Origin: an uncultured Lachnospiraceae bacterium
GTDB taxonomy: Bacteria > Bacillota > Clostridia > Lachnospirales > Lachnospiraceae
Reading direction: 5' to 3'
Length of the DNA: 64,000 bases
Assembly (NCBI GenBank): GCA_946558695.1
Contig: CAMNTQ010000001.1
Coordinates: 1 to 64,000 of the forward strand
Numbering within the stretch: position 1 is the first letter of the stretch; every line of letters starts with the position of its first letter. This document shows positions 17,482-26,171 of this stretch, piece by piece. The notes under the pieces were generated by a model. That model worked only from the letters and a program-made list of their open reading frames with translations, made no database searches and had not been told where the DNA came from. The translations under genes were made by a program, and so were the position numbers.

Positions 17482-19569
17482 TCACTTCACTACCGTCAGT
17501 ACAGCAACGGAACGCGGTCCCATCTTAAACTGATTCCCTTCTGGCGACACCCTTTGTCCTGCTCCCGGTATATGATCCGGCAGGTACCATCCTGACGTAT
17601 CCGCCTCAAACTTCCACTTTAACTGCAACGGCAGCTCCGGCAGGAAACAAGCCTGCTCTTCCCAAAACGTATTGATTGCAAGACAGACGATATCATCTCC
17701 CGAATCATCCTGATTCCGCCCCGCATAGATTACGCACAGAACTTTCGTCCTGTCATCCGGACCGGAAACCTGCATCTCTGGCAGTCCCAAAGAACATCCG
17801 CCGGAATATTTGCGCACTACGTCATGTTCTTTCCGCAGCTTGATCATATGCTTCGTATAATCAAAATGCGCTCTGTTCCTCTCAAGAAAATCCCAATTGA
17901 GCCATGACACTTCATTATCCTGGCAGTAGGCATTATTATTGCCGTACTGGGTATTCAAAAATTCATCGCCCGCAAGGAACATTGGTGTCCCGCGGCTCAT
18001 AAGAAGAACCGTTACCGCATTTTTGGCCAGTCTCCGACGAAGGGAAAGGATTCCTGCATCATCTGTCTCTCCCTCAAAACCGCAATTCCAGCTCCGGTTG
18101 TCATCACTTCCGTCTACATTATACCAACCATTGGCTTCATTATGTTTTCTGCTGTAGGAATACATATCCCACAACGTGAAACCATCATGGCAATTCAAGA
18201 AATTGACGGATGCGTTATTCCCCCTGATACGCGGATCGTATAAATCTCTGGAGCCTGTGATTCTCTGGGCGGCAACAGAAGCCATGCCAAAATCACCCTT
18301 CAGGTAGTCGCGCATATCGTCCCTGTACTTCCCGTTCCATTCTGTCCAGCGGCTCCATGCCGGAAAACTTCCTACCTGATAAAGTCCGCCTGCATCCCAC
18401 GCCTCTGCGATCAGTTTCACATTTCCAAGGAGCGGATCGAAGGCAAGGCTCTGTAAAAGCGGCGGATTATTCATAGGCGTGCCATCCTGATTGCGTCCGA
18501 GAATACTTGCAAGATCAAACCGGAACCCGTCCACATGGTAAAATGTGGTCCAGTAGCGCAGGCATTCCAATATCATCTGCCGCACTACGGGATGATTACA
18601 GTTCAATGTATTGCCGCAGCCGCTGAAATTATAGTAATACCCGTCCGGCGTCAGCATATAATACACATTATTATCGAATCCCTTGAAGGAAAAACTCGGT
18701 CCCCTGTCGTCTCCCTCCGCCGTGTGGTTAAATACCACATCAAGGAAACACTCAATTCCATTCTCATGCAGTGTCTTGATAAGATTTTTCAGTTCATTTC
18801 CTTCTCTATTATATTCCACACTTCCGGCATAACTGGTATTAGGAGCAAAAAAGCTTACCGTATTGTAGCCCCAATAATCTAAAAGCTGCTTTCCGTCTAC
18901 CTCCCGGCAGTCCTTCATCTCATCAAACTCAAATACCGGCATTAATTCAACTGCATTGACGCCTAACTCTTTTAAATACGGTATCTTTTCCATAATGCCG
19001 GAAAATGTTCCCGGATAGGAAACACCGGAAGACTCATGCTTTGTATAGCCTCGCACATGCATCTCGTAGATCACCAGATCCTCCATCGGAATCAGCGGAT
19101 TAGTCTCCATTCTCCAATCAAAATTGTCCTGTACGACTCTGGCCTTGTAAAAACTGCCGCTTTTATTCTTTGTTCCCCACACACTCTGTCCGGTAACTGC
19201 CTTCGCATAGATATCCAGCAAAATATTATTTTTATTAAACAAAAGTCCTTTAGATGGTTCATACGGACCGTCCAGCCGGTACGCATATTCAAAATCTGTG
19301 ATGTGAAGACCGAATACGATCATAGAATAAACATTCCCTACCCGGTAGTGATCCGGAAATTTAAGTATTGCATACGGCTCATCCTCCATCCGCCGAAACA
19401 AGAGTAACTCGCAGGAAGTAGCTCCCAGCGAATGTATCGTAAAATTCACTCCTACCGGAATCGCAACCGCTCCATTTAGTTCGTACAATCCCGGTCTAAC
19501 CTCAAATCCTGCTATTTCGTCCATAGGGACCATATGGACAGCATTCATGTTATAATCTTGTTTCTGCAT
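17482..19569 (-). CDS. glgX: Glycogen debranching enzyme, GH13 isoamylase type
   Basis: Hydrolyses alpha-1,6 branches of glycogen or limit dextrins. An N-terminal CBM48-like domain (RPGLYELNGAVAIPVGVNFTI) precedes a (beta/alpha)8 barrel. The GH13 motifs are visible: DVVFNHTAEG, GFRFDLASILG (nucleophile Asp), LIAEAWDAGG (acid Glu) and VNFLNCHDGF. The 695-residue length fits GlgX/TreX. No glgA, glgB or glgP is adjacent. It lies 33 bases downstream of a hybrid histidine kinase and is probably read from that gene's promoter. Confidence 0.95.
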   Translation of the reverse strand: MQKQDYNMNAVHMVPMDEIAGFEVRPGLYELNGAVAIPVGVNFTIHSLGATSCELLLFRRMEDEPYAILKFPDHYRVGNVYSMIVFGLHITDFEYAYRLDGPYEPSKGLLFNKNNILLDIYAKAVTGQSVWGTKNKSGSFYKARVVQDNFDWRMETNPLIPMEDLVIYEMHVRGYTKHESSGVSYPGTFSGIMEKIPYLKELGVNAVELMPVFEFDEMKDCREVDGKQLLDYWGYNTVSFFAPNTSYAGSVEYNREGNELKNLIKTLHENGIECFLDVVFNHTAEGDDRGPSFSFKGFDNNVYYMLTPDGYYYNFSGCGNTLNCNHPVVRQMILECLRYWTTFYHVDGFRFDLASILGRNQDGTPMNNPPLLQSLAFDPLLGNVKLIAEAWDAGGLYQVGSFPAWSRWTEWNGKYRDDMRDYLKGDFGMASVAAQRITGSRDLYDPRIRGNNASVNFLNCHDGFTLWDMYSYSRKHNEANGWYNVDGSDDNRSWNCGFEGETDDAGILSLRRRLAKNAVTVLLMSRGTPMFLAGDEFLNTQYGNNNAYCQDNEVSWLNWDFLERNRAHFDYTKHMIKLRKEHDVVRKYSGGCSLGLPEMQVSGPDDRTKVLCVIYAGRNQDDSGDDIVCLAINTFWEEQACFLPELPLQLKWKFEADTSGWYLPDHIPGAGQRVSPEGNQFKMGPRSVAVLTVVK

Positions 19570-19602
19570 AATATCGCCTTCCTTCTGTTCTTCTATTCCT
19601 TT

Positions 19603-22338
19603 TTAATCTAATACCATACTCAGAGTTTCAAATAATTTTTCAATATCAATCGGTTTTGCTATATGACCGTTCATACCGCTCTTCAAGGCATCCCGCCTGT
19701 CTTCTTCAAAAGCATTGGCTGTCATGGCGAAAATCGGTATGGAAGACAGTTTCTCATCATCCAGCCCGCGGATAAGCCTTGCCGCACTGTATCCGTCCAT
19801 CACCGGCATCTGGACATCCATAAGCACAAGCTGATAATAATTCGGACCCGCTGCCTTTAACATGTCAACGGCAATCTGCCCGTTCCCCGCAATTTCCACC
19901 AAAAATCCCGCATCCTCCAAAATCGCAGCAGCGATTTCCTGATTCAGTTCGTTATCCTCCACAAGAAGAATCCGTCCCGCACGGAAATCTTTCTTTTCTC
20001 TAAAATCCTTTTCCTTCGGCTCTGCTCCTTCGTCATTCACCCGGAACATAAAGGATACGATGAATTCCGTACCTACTCCCTCCTCGCTTCTCACTTCAAT
20101 CGTTCCGTTCATCATATCCACAATGTTCTTCGTGATTGCCATTCCAAGCCCTGTTCCTTGAATCCCGCTGATGGTAGTATTCTTTTCCCTCTCGAACGGC
20201 TCAAAGATATGGGAGACAAATTCTTTACTCATGCCGATCCCCGTATCCTTGATGTGGAATTCATAACTGACATGGCCTGCCGGCGCTCCGATTTCTTCGA
20301 TGATCCTCATGCTGATACTGCCGCCTGCATCCGTATATTTGACGGAATTACTCAAAATGTTAAGAAGAACCTGATTAAGCCGCAGTTTATCACAGATAAT
20401 TTCCTCATGGATAATACCCGACGTCTCAATATACAGTTCCAGCCGCTTTGCATGAACATCCGCCTGAACGATATTGCGGAGTCCCTGCAGCATATCCGGC
20501 AGGCAGCACGGTTTCTCCTCCAAGTGCATCTTCCCGCTCTCGATCCGGCTCATATCAAGAACATTGTTGATCAGATTCAAAAGATGCTCTCCCGAAGTCA
20601 TGATCTTTCCTAAATATTCCTTCACTTGCTCTGTGTTGCCGATGTGCGAAATGGCAAGCGTTGTAAATCCGACGATGGCATTCATCGGCGTACGGATATC
20701 GTGCGACATATTAGAAAGAAATACACTTTTTGCCTTATTTGCCTCGTTTGCCTGCAAAAGTGCATCCTCTAACAGCTCCTTTTTCTTCATCTCATTGCGG
20801 ATCTCTTCATCCACGCTGCGGAATCCCAGAACAATACCATGCCCTTCTTTCCATTGTCCTGCACGCACTGCACGCATTTGAAAATACGTCACCTCACCGT
20901 TCTTCACTACCCGGTAATTAACATAATACTGTCTCTTCTCTGTCAGTTCAGCCCGAAGCTTTTCTCCGGAAGACGCTCTGCGCATCATCTCCCGATCTTC
21001 CTCATGGACGTACTTTTGTATGTAAAGCCCCATATTCTCTTCCAGCGATATCTCTCCGCCAAAAACAGAATCAAAGATATGATAATTCTCATCCGATAAC
21101 CGAAGAGACATCCCGGCTCCCGTATCCAGTTCAAAAAAACAGACAAGATTGTACTCGATACTCAATGCATGGATCAACTCCATATGATGCCGTTCATTCT
21201 TCTTCTGCTCCAGCTTCTGCACCGTGCAATCCATGAGGAAACGCTGATAGACGAGTTCTCCGTTCTGCCTGATAAGCTTCACATTGCCCATGATATGCAG
21301 AACATCCCCGTTTTTATGACGCACGCGGTACTCCACACTGATATTGTTTCCCTCGTTCTTAAGCTCCTTGATTTTATTTCTTAAAACCGGCTTGTCTTCA
21401 TCCACAACAGATTCCGCCACCATATCAAATCCGTCTGCCAGAAGCTCTTCCTGCGACTCGTACCCCAAGATTTTAAGAGCGGCCCGATTGATACTGATGA
21501 TACGGCTTCCGTCCATCGTATGACACATAACACCGCAGTCCATCGTCGTAAAAATCGTTTCCAGCGTATAGTTCTTATCAATGATCTCCCGCTCATAGGC
21601 CCGCTCCTGCGTCACGTCGATCGCAACGCCAACCGTTCCCATCACATCTCCATTAAGATCATAAAGCGGAGACTTGTATGTAGTGAGCAGCTTCGTACCG
21701 TCCCCGCTCTTAACGATTTCCTCAGATATGCACGTTTCCTTCCGCCGCATAACCTCATGCTCAGATTCTATACAGGCAGGATCATCATGCTCTACATCCC
21801 ATATGTATGCATGACCGCGTCCTTCCACCTGTTTTTTCGTCTTGTTGACCGTCCTGCAGAAGCTATCATTCACCTTCTCATGGATCCCGTTCTTATCCTT
21901 GTACCAGATGAGATTCGGAACATGATTGATGGTCGCCTCAAGATACTGGCTGGTCTGCCAGAAATCCTTACTCATCTTCTGATTTTCCTGCCACCGTATA
22001 AACCGAAACCGCATCTCCTCATCCGACATTGGAAGCGTCCATATATCCTTGATTTCTGTCAATTCCTCTGAAACGCCGCTTATCTGCTCCCTGTCCGCAA
22101 GAAGAATCAGTTCCGCTTCCTTTCTCTTTCCCGAAAGGAGTGTACACACTGCTTTCTTACCGTCTGTCCCTTGCAAATTAGCCAGGATCACATCTGACAT
22201 AGCCGCAGACTCCTCTGACGGCTTGCTTTCTTCCATAAATTCATGAGTAAAATGATCAAGCGGAGGCAATTCCTTTATAATTTCAAATAATTTGCAATGA
22301 TGTCCTGTCAAATAAAACCGAATATGGCAATGATACAT
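19603..22338 (-). CDS. Hybrid sensor histidine kinase with PAS domains and receiver
   Basis: A soluble-looking 911-residue sensor with no convincing membrane segment. PAS-like modules occupy about residues 115-520 (LEATINHVPNLIWYKDKNG; ETIFTTMDCGVMCHTMDGS; FRSVDEEIRNEMKKKELLE at the end). HisKA follows with the phosphorylated His in FLSNMSHDIRTPMNAIVGF, then HATPase_c (DKLRLNQVLLNILSNSVKY, DTGIGM, GTGLGMAI). A C-terminal receiver (RILLVEDNELNQE) has its Asp in VLMDVQMPVMDGY. No HPt domain or output regulator lies nearby, so the phosphate acceptor is unknown. ATG is preceded by GGGAGGAAAG. Confidence 0.95.
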   Translation of the reverse strand: MYHCHIRFYLTGHHCKLFEIIKELPPLDHFTHEFMEESKPSEESAAMSDVILANLQGTDGKKAVCTLLSGKRKEAELILLADREQISGVSEELTEIKDIWTLPMSDEEMRFRFIRWQENQKMSKDFWQTSQYLEATINHVPNLIWYKDKNGIHEKVNDSFCRTVNKTKKQVEGRGHAYIWDVEHDDPACIESEHEVMRRKETCISEEIVKSGDGTKLLTTYKSPLYDLNGDVMGTVGVAIDVTQERAYEREIIDKNYTLETIFTTMDCGVMCHTMDGSRIISINRAALKILGYESQEELLADGFDMVAESVVDEDKPVLRNKIKELKNEGNNISVEYRVRHKNGDVLHIMGNVKLIRQNGELVYQRFLMDCTVQKLEQKKNERHHMELIHALSIEYNLVCFFELDTGAGMSLRLSDENYHIFDSVFGGEISLEENMGLYIQKYVHEEDREMMRRASSGEKLRAELTEKRQYYVNYRVVKNGEVTYFQMRAVRAGQWKEGHGIVLGFRSVDEEIRNEMKKKELLEDALLQANEANKAKSVFLSNMSHDIRTPMNAIVGFTTLAISHIGNTEQVKEYLGKIMTSGEHLLNLINNVLDMSRIESGKMHLEEKPCCLPDMLQGLRNIVQADVHAKRLELYIETSGIIHEEIICDKLRLNQVLLNILSNSVKYTDAGGSISMRIIEEIGAPAGHVSYEFHIKDTGIGMSKEFVSHIFEPFEREKNTTISGIQGTGLGMAITKNIVDMMNGTIEVRSEEGVGTEFIVSFMFRVNDEGAEPKEKDFREKKDFRAGRILLVEDNELNQEIAAAILEDAGFLVEIAGNGQIAVDMLKAAGPNYYQLVLMDVQMPVMDGYSAARLIRGLDDEKLSSIPIFAMTANAFEEDRRDALKSGMNGHIAKPIDIEKLFETLSMVLD

Positions 22339-22372
22339 CTCATCTTTCCTCCCTGCATTTTGCTATACTATT

Positions 22373-22401
22373 ATTTTAACAAGCGAAAGAACCTGTGTCA
22401 A
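22373..22401 (-). promoter_or_regulatory. Strong sigma-A promoter of the hybrid kinase-glgX unit
   Basis: Minus strand perfect TTGACA, 17-base spacer, TAAAAT, very close (about 35 bases) to the kinase start codon. Confidence 0.7.
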
Positions 22402-22437
22402 TCTTTTGAAGCCCCATGATTACCAGAAGATTACATA

Positions 22438-22468
22438 CAAAAACTTAAAAGGATGGCAGCCGCCATCC
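22438..22468 (-). terminator. Intrinsic terminator of the superoxide dismutase gene
   Basis: GGATGGC-GGCT-GCCATCC on the minus strand followed by TTTTAAGTTTTTG, ending one base after the stop codon. Confidence 0.85.
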
Positions 22469-22469
22469 C

Positions 22470-22937
22470 TTATCTCGCACTCCATTCTTCTATTCTCCCG
22501 CACGCTGTCTTCTCCCCGGAATCTCCGGAGGGCTGGGTGTGAAAATCGTCTGGTTTTGAATGAATGACTACCGTTTTTCCAATTACATCTTCTGGATAAA
22601 ACCGATCAGTATAGACCATCATCCATGCCGTACCATGATTCCCAAGCAGCGGCGGCAGATCTCCCGCATGTTCCGGGTGGGGCTTTCCCCCCGGATTGTA
22701 ATGCAGGCCCGCATCGGCAAACGGATCATCTGCATTTCCCGTACAAGAACTTCCTTCATGAATGTGGAATCCCAAAAAACGATCCCCAAGTTCTCTCGGA
22801 ATTCCCTGTATCTTAGCAACAACAATCGTTCCTCCGTATGTATCGTAAAAATCCACCCTGCCGCGGATCGTCTTATACTTTTCGCTGCCCGTTATCTTTG
22901 CGGTAGCTGCCGGTTTCTCATTGCCGCACGTAAACAT
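22470..22937 (-). CDS. sodC: Cu/Zn-type superoxide dismutase family protein
   Basis: The metal-ligand pattern appears complete: GFHIHEGSSC (two Cu His), GLHYNPGGKPHPEHAGDLP (bridging His, Zn His and Asp) and VVIHSKPDDF (fourth Cu His). The disulfide Cys pair is SSCTG and TACGRI. There is no signal peptide or lipobox, so the protein is predicted cytosolic, unlike most bacterial SodC. I use the ATG (MFTCGNE), with AAGGAG ten bases upstream, rather than the GTG three codons earlier. Activity as a dismutase is inferred from the ligands. Confidence 0.9.
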   Translation of the reverse strand: MFTCGNEKPAATAKITGSEKYKTIRGRVDFYDTYGGTIVVAKIQGIPRELGDRFLGFHIHEGSSCTGNADDPFADAGLHYNPGGKPHPEHAGDLPPLLGNHGTAWMMVYTDRFYPEDVIGKTVVIHSKPDDFHTQPSGDSGEKTACGRIEEWSAR

Positions 22938-23077
22938 CTTGATCACACTCCTTCAGATTCAGTTTATGAAAAATCAGAAGAAATGTGAGAATCTCAATGG
23001 AATTGATTTCAGAGCCAAAAGCCACTTCCTGATACAATGTCCATTACAACCTCCTGCCGGAACACCTCCGTATCGTT

Positions 23078-23323
23078 CTACACATCATATGCCGCCAGAT
23101 AGTAGCGCCTGTTCCCGCCATATCTTTTGTTCTTAAATGTAAAGCTCATGCGGAACATCCGGTTCTGCACGTCTTCGTCTCTATTATCCGCCACATAGAC
23201 ATTTTCATTGGATATCGTCACAACACAGAATATTGCAAATTCTAGTTCATTTGCATCCTTAATCTTTCTTTCACAATCCGAATCCTGCACCTCCCCTTTA
23301 ATTTTGTCGGACATCCCAACCAT
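23078..23323 (-). CDS. Small protein of unknown function
   Basis: About 81 residues, soluble and mixed-charge, with a central hydrophobic stretch (LEFAIFCVVTISNENVYVAD) and a basic, aromatic C-terminus (KNKRYGGNRRYYLAAYDV). I do not recognise the family. ATG (MVGMSDK) is preceded by AGAGGGGA at six bases. It starts 17 bases after the DUF5714 gene and is presumably the third gene of that operon. Confidence 0.55.
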   Translation of the reverse strand: MVGMSDKIKGEVQDSDCERKIKDANELEFAIFCVVTISNENVYVADNRDEDVQNRMFRMSFTFKNKRYGGNRRYYLAAYDV

Positions 23324-23340
23324 TTCCAATCCCCTCTGCT

Positions 23341-24129
23341 TTACACACTCTCATAATACGGACATTTTCTCCTAATACACTCCCGATTCTCCCCCGAGAA
23401 CCCACACCGTATCTCCTCCGGCACTTCCATCCGAACCCCAAGATTCTCCTCTGTGAACTTCACCGCCGCCACAGCCGCCGTAAAAGAATTCCGCTTGCAG
23501 CACCTCGGCCCGCCAAGCTCTCCGATGGCCTTCAGAGCCTCGGCAGTCATCTGGTTCGAAAGCCCCCATGACTTCCCCGTAAGAGGCGTTGCCTTCGTGA
23601 CAATGCTCATAAACATGCCCGCACTCACTGCAGCGCCGCAGCATCCCCACAGCCCGCAGGAGCCGCCCGGGTATTCGCTCCCCCGCGACCTTATCTCCTC
23701 CAGCGCAGTTTCAAACACTTCCCGCTCTGAATACAGGACATTCTTATCCCCTGCCAATGCCTTATCTTCTGCTGCCTTATCTCTCGCTTCCTTGCCCGCA
23801 GCAAATCCCCCGCAATTATAATACGCCGTAATAAGCGCCGCCCCCACCATCACATGATGCTCCGGCCCATGCATATAGATATAAGGCTCCTCCATCAATC
23901 CCTGCATAATTTCCACAGGATTTTTCGAGGCACTGTTTTTACACCCCTCAAGGATCACTTCAATCCCCTTCGCCCCGTGGCACTCATCGCACACATAATG
24001 CCCGTCCTCGCACCCGGCATAGCTCTCAAACTGCCGATGGCACGTCACGCACTCCATCTGTCTTGCCTTCTCATAATATACAATGGGCTTGCCGCACACC
24101 AGGCAAGCCCCCTCTCCTCTCTTCCTCAT
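23341..24129 (-). CDS. DUF5714 family cysteine-rich protein
   Basis: An N-terminal zinc-ribbon-like part holds four CXXC pairs (CLVCGK, CVTCHR, CDECHG and others). The larger C-terminal part includes MHGPEHHVMVGAALITAYYN and SCGLWGCCGAAVSAGMF, a Cys-rich helical signature reminiscent of C_GCAxxG_C_C-type redox proteins. The function is unknown. The start is taken at MRKRGEGACLVC, with AGGAG seven bases upstream; the longer track start overlaps the upstream gene. It is co-transcribed with a flavodoxin-like reductase ten bases upstream, which suggests a redox role. Confidence 0.8.
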   Translation of the reverse strand: MRKRGEGACLVCGKPIVYYEKARQMECVTCHRQFESYAGCEDGHYVCDECHGAKGIEVILEGCKNSASKNPVEIMQGLMEEPYIYMHGPEHHVMVGAALITAYYNCGGFAAGKEARDKAAEDKALAGDKNVLYSEREVFETALEEIRSRGSEYPGGSCGLWGCCGAAVSAGMFMSIVTKATPLTGKSWGLSNQMTAEALKAIGELGGPRCCKRNSFTAAVAAVKFTEENLGVRMEVPEEIRCGFSGENRECIRRKCPYYESV

Positions 24130-24139
24130 ACCATATCTC

Positions 24140-24757
24140 CTATCGTATAAAATGCGTTGACACCCGCTCTTCCTTCTCTGGAAGTCCGTACTTTTCCTTC
24201 CCAAGCGCGATGCTCTTCATGAGAAATGCCATATTACCCGCCAGCACACGCATGGTCTGCAAGCCTTCCCCGTCTTTTGCCGCCTCTCCCGGCGTCCTGC
24301 CGTGAATGCTGTTCCAATACTGGCTTGACGCCACCGGCATACCGGAAATCGTAAAATACTTATTCAGCTCGTCAAAAGTAGCCGACAGCCCGCCTCTCCT
24401 TGCCGCAACAACGCTCGCTCCAACCTTCATCGTCTTGTCAAAGCCCGTGCTGTAAAACAGACGGTCAAGAAAAGCGATCAGCGTAGCATTTGCCGATGCA
24501 TAATACACCGGACTTCCGACCACAAGCCCGTCACACTCTGCGAACTTAGGCGCAGCCTCATTCACCGCATCGTCAAACACACATTTTCCATTCTTCGCAC
24601 AGGAGCCGCAGGCGATACATCCCCTGACCGCCTTATTTCCAATCTGGAGAATCTCCGTCTCAATGCCTTCCTCGTTAAAAATCTTCTCCATCTCCCGCAA
24701 AGCAACATATGTATTCCCCTCTGCACGGGGACTTCCGTTAATCATTAAAACCTTCAT
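24140..24757 (-). CDS. NADPH-dependent FMN reductase / iron-sulfur flavoprotein
   Basis: Flavodoxin-fold protein opening MKVLMINGSPRAEGNTYVAL, with the phosphate-binding SPRAEGNT loop. A compact Cys cluster, GCIACGSCAKNGKC, suggests a 4Fe-4S site as in the Isf family. GSPVYYASANATLIAFLDR is the second FMN loop. The electron partner is unknown; the DUF5714 protein immediately downstream is a candidate. The ATG is correct: the GTG three codons upstream lies inside the AGGAGGTG ribosome site. Confidence 0.9.
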   Translation of the reverse strand: MKVLMINGSPRAEGNTYVALREMEKIFNEEGIETEILQIGNKAVRGCIACGSCAKNGKCVFDDAVNEAAPKFAECDGLVVGSPVYYASANATLIAFLDRLFYSTGFDKTMKVGASVVAARRGGLSATFDELNKYFTISGMPVASSQYWNSIHGRTPGEAAKDGEGLQTMRVLAGNMAFLMKSIALGKEKYGLPEKEERVSTHFIR

Positions 24758-24831
24758 TCTAAGCACCTCCTATGCAGGTAATTCTACCACACCAAGACCG
24801 CTTTCTCAATAGATGCCTTGTCAATCTTCCA

Positions 24832-24866
24832 GAAAAGAAAAACCGGCACCTCTTACTTCCGTGCCG
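24832..24866 (-). terminator. Intrinsic terminator of the DCCP operon
   Basis: CGGCAC...GTGCCG stem (minus strand) with an 11-base loop followed by GTTTTTCTTTTC. The stop codon of the activase lies in the hairpin loop. Confidence 0.75.
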
Positions 24867-25620
24867 ATTTCTCCTTCGCCAAAAGCGCCGCCCCAAGCGC
24901 CCCTGCATATCTCCCGTCTGCTGTCGGTTCCACCGTCGTTCCCACCTTCGCAGACAATATCTTCGTAAAATACTCACTGTGGCTTAATCCTCCTGTCAGA
25001 ATCACCTTCTCCGACAAGTTCTTCCTCTGGCTTAACTGCGCCACCTTCGCCGCCACCGAATCTACCACGCCAGCCGCGATATCCTCCCTGTTTTTCCCTT
25101 CTCCGATATAATTGATGACCTCGGACTCCGCAAATACGGTACACAGCGAGCTGATGGGCAGTACCGTTCCGGCCGCCGCCATGTCAAAAAGCTCCTGAAG
25201 CGTCACTCCCAGGCGGTTCGCCATGATCTCCAGAAACTTTCCGGTTCCCGCCGAACACTTGTCATTCATAAGGAAATCCTGCACCATACCTTCGGATACT
25301 AAGATCACCTTCGTATCCTGACCGCCCACGTCGATGATCGTGCACTCATCCCCGGCCATCTCCCTGCCGCCTCTGGCATGGCAGGTAATCTCTGTGATGA
25401 CATAATCCGCAAAATCAACGGCAATCCTGCCGTACCCGGTGGCCGCGACCTTTGTCTCATCGTTGCCCACATCCACTCCGTCCGCAAGGAGCTTTTCCCG
25501 GATAAGCGTCGTCGTCTCCTTGCTGCTCCAACCCGTCGGAAGTACAAACTTCATCTCCTTTTCCCCGATTACCGCCACCTTTGACGCTGTTGAACCTATA
25601 TCAATCCCTACATAATTCAT
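24853..25620 (-). CDS. ATP-dependent activase/reductase of the 2-hydroxyacyl-CoA dehydratase family
   Basis: ASKHA-fold ATPase that uses ATP to push single low-potential electrons into a partner iron-sulfur protein (HgdC/BadF family). Motifs: MNYVGIDIGSTASKVAVI (phosphate 1), IIDVGGQDTKVI (phosphate 2) and the two Cys that bridge a 4Fe-4S cluster between monomers, TEITCHARGG and NDKCSAGTGKFLE. I place the start at MNYVGID, removing 20 track codons. The natural partner is the DCCP encoded at 26.2 kb in the same direction; with that partner it matches the described DCCP-reductase pairing. Confidence 0.92.
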   Translation of the reverse strand: MNYVGIDIGSTASKVAVIGEKEMKFVLPTGWSSKETTTLIREKLLADGVDVGNDETKVAATGYGRIAVDFADYVITEITCHARGGREMAGDECTIIDVGGQDTKVILVSEGMVQDFLMNDKCSAGTGKFLEIMANRLGVTLQELFDMAAAGTVLPISSLCTVFAESEVINYIGEGKNREDIAAGVVDSVAAKVAQLSQRKNLSEKVILTGGLSHSEYFTKILSAKVGTTVEPTADGRYAGALGAALLAKEKSARK

Positions 25621-25798
25621 CTTCCCACATTCCTTTCGCCTTTTCCAGTAATATTCGGACATTCTCCGCATGATTTCCAATCATATCCTGCTCTTCTTTA
25701 TTTCTGGCATTTCCTCTCTGGTCTGTTTCAATCTGATAAGAGTTTCCCCCGTCATAAAGAAAAATCCCAACCGCTGCGATCAAAACTTTCTTTTTCAT
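25601..25798 (-). CDS. Small ORF between DUF3343 and the activase
   Basis: 65 codons starting MKKKVLIAAVGIFLYDGG, with an excellent ribosome site (GGAGGG four bases before ATG). Its 3' end overlaps the activase start by 20 bases, so the pair would be translationally coupled. The N-terminus is mildly hydrophobic and the rest charged. I do not recognise a family. It could be a real accessory of the DCCP system or a leader ORF controlling activase translation. Confidence 0.5.
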   Translation of the reverse strand: MKKKVLIAAVGIFLYDGGNSYQIETDQRGNARNKEEQDMIGNHAENVRILLEKAKGMWEDELCRD

Positions 25799-25891
25799 AT
25801 TACCCTCCCACCGCATTCCTAATCTGATTATAAATATAATCTTCTAATCTAAAAAAGGGCAACAAAAAAACATAATATTTTCTAAATAACA

Positions 25892-26152
25892 TCAACAATA
25901 CCTGTCCCTGTGGGGATTCAGGTCTTTCTCTACCGCGGCAATCTTAAGGATCTCGATTCCCTGCTCCAAAACGCACTCTTTAATGACATCAATATCCTCC
26001 TCATTTATCATAAGAGAAATCCCGCAGCATTTGCTCGCACTTCTGGGGGTTGGGGCAATCACTGCCCAAACCCCCAGTTTTTTTAACTCTTTATATAGAC
26101 GCATTCCATTATCATGGTTAGGAAACAACACATAATGCTGAATCTTTCGCAT
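25892..26152 (-). CDS. DUF3343 protein (putative Se/S carrier-like)
   Basis: An 86-residue protein with the family pattern: MRKIQHYVLFPNHDNGMRLY, then PTPRSASKCCGISL with a vicinal Cys pair, then a C-terminal Cys. DUF3343 members are described as putative selenium/sulfur carrier-like proteins and often accompany cysteine desulfurases and selenium genes. Here it sits 19 bases after the DCCP gene, so a role in sulfur or selenium delivery to that system is a reasonable inference but unproven. Confidence 0.85.
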   Translation of the reverse strand: MRKIQHYVLFPNHDNGMRLYKELKKLGVWAVIAPTPRSASKCCGISLMINEEDIDVIKECVLEQGIEILKIAAVEKDLNPHRDRYC

Positions 26153-26171
26153 AACAAAATCCTCTCTCTAC

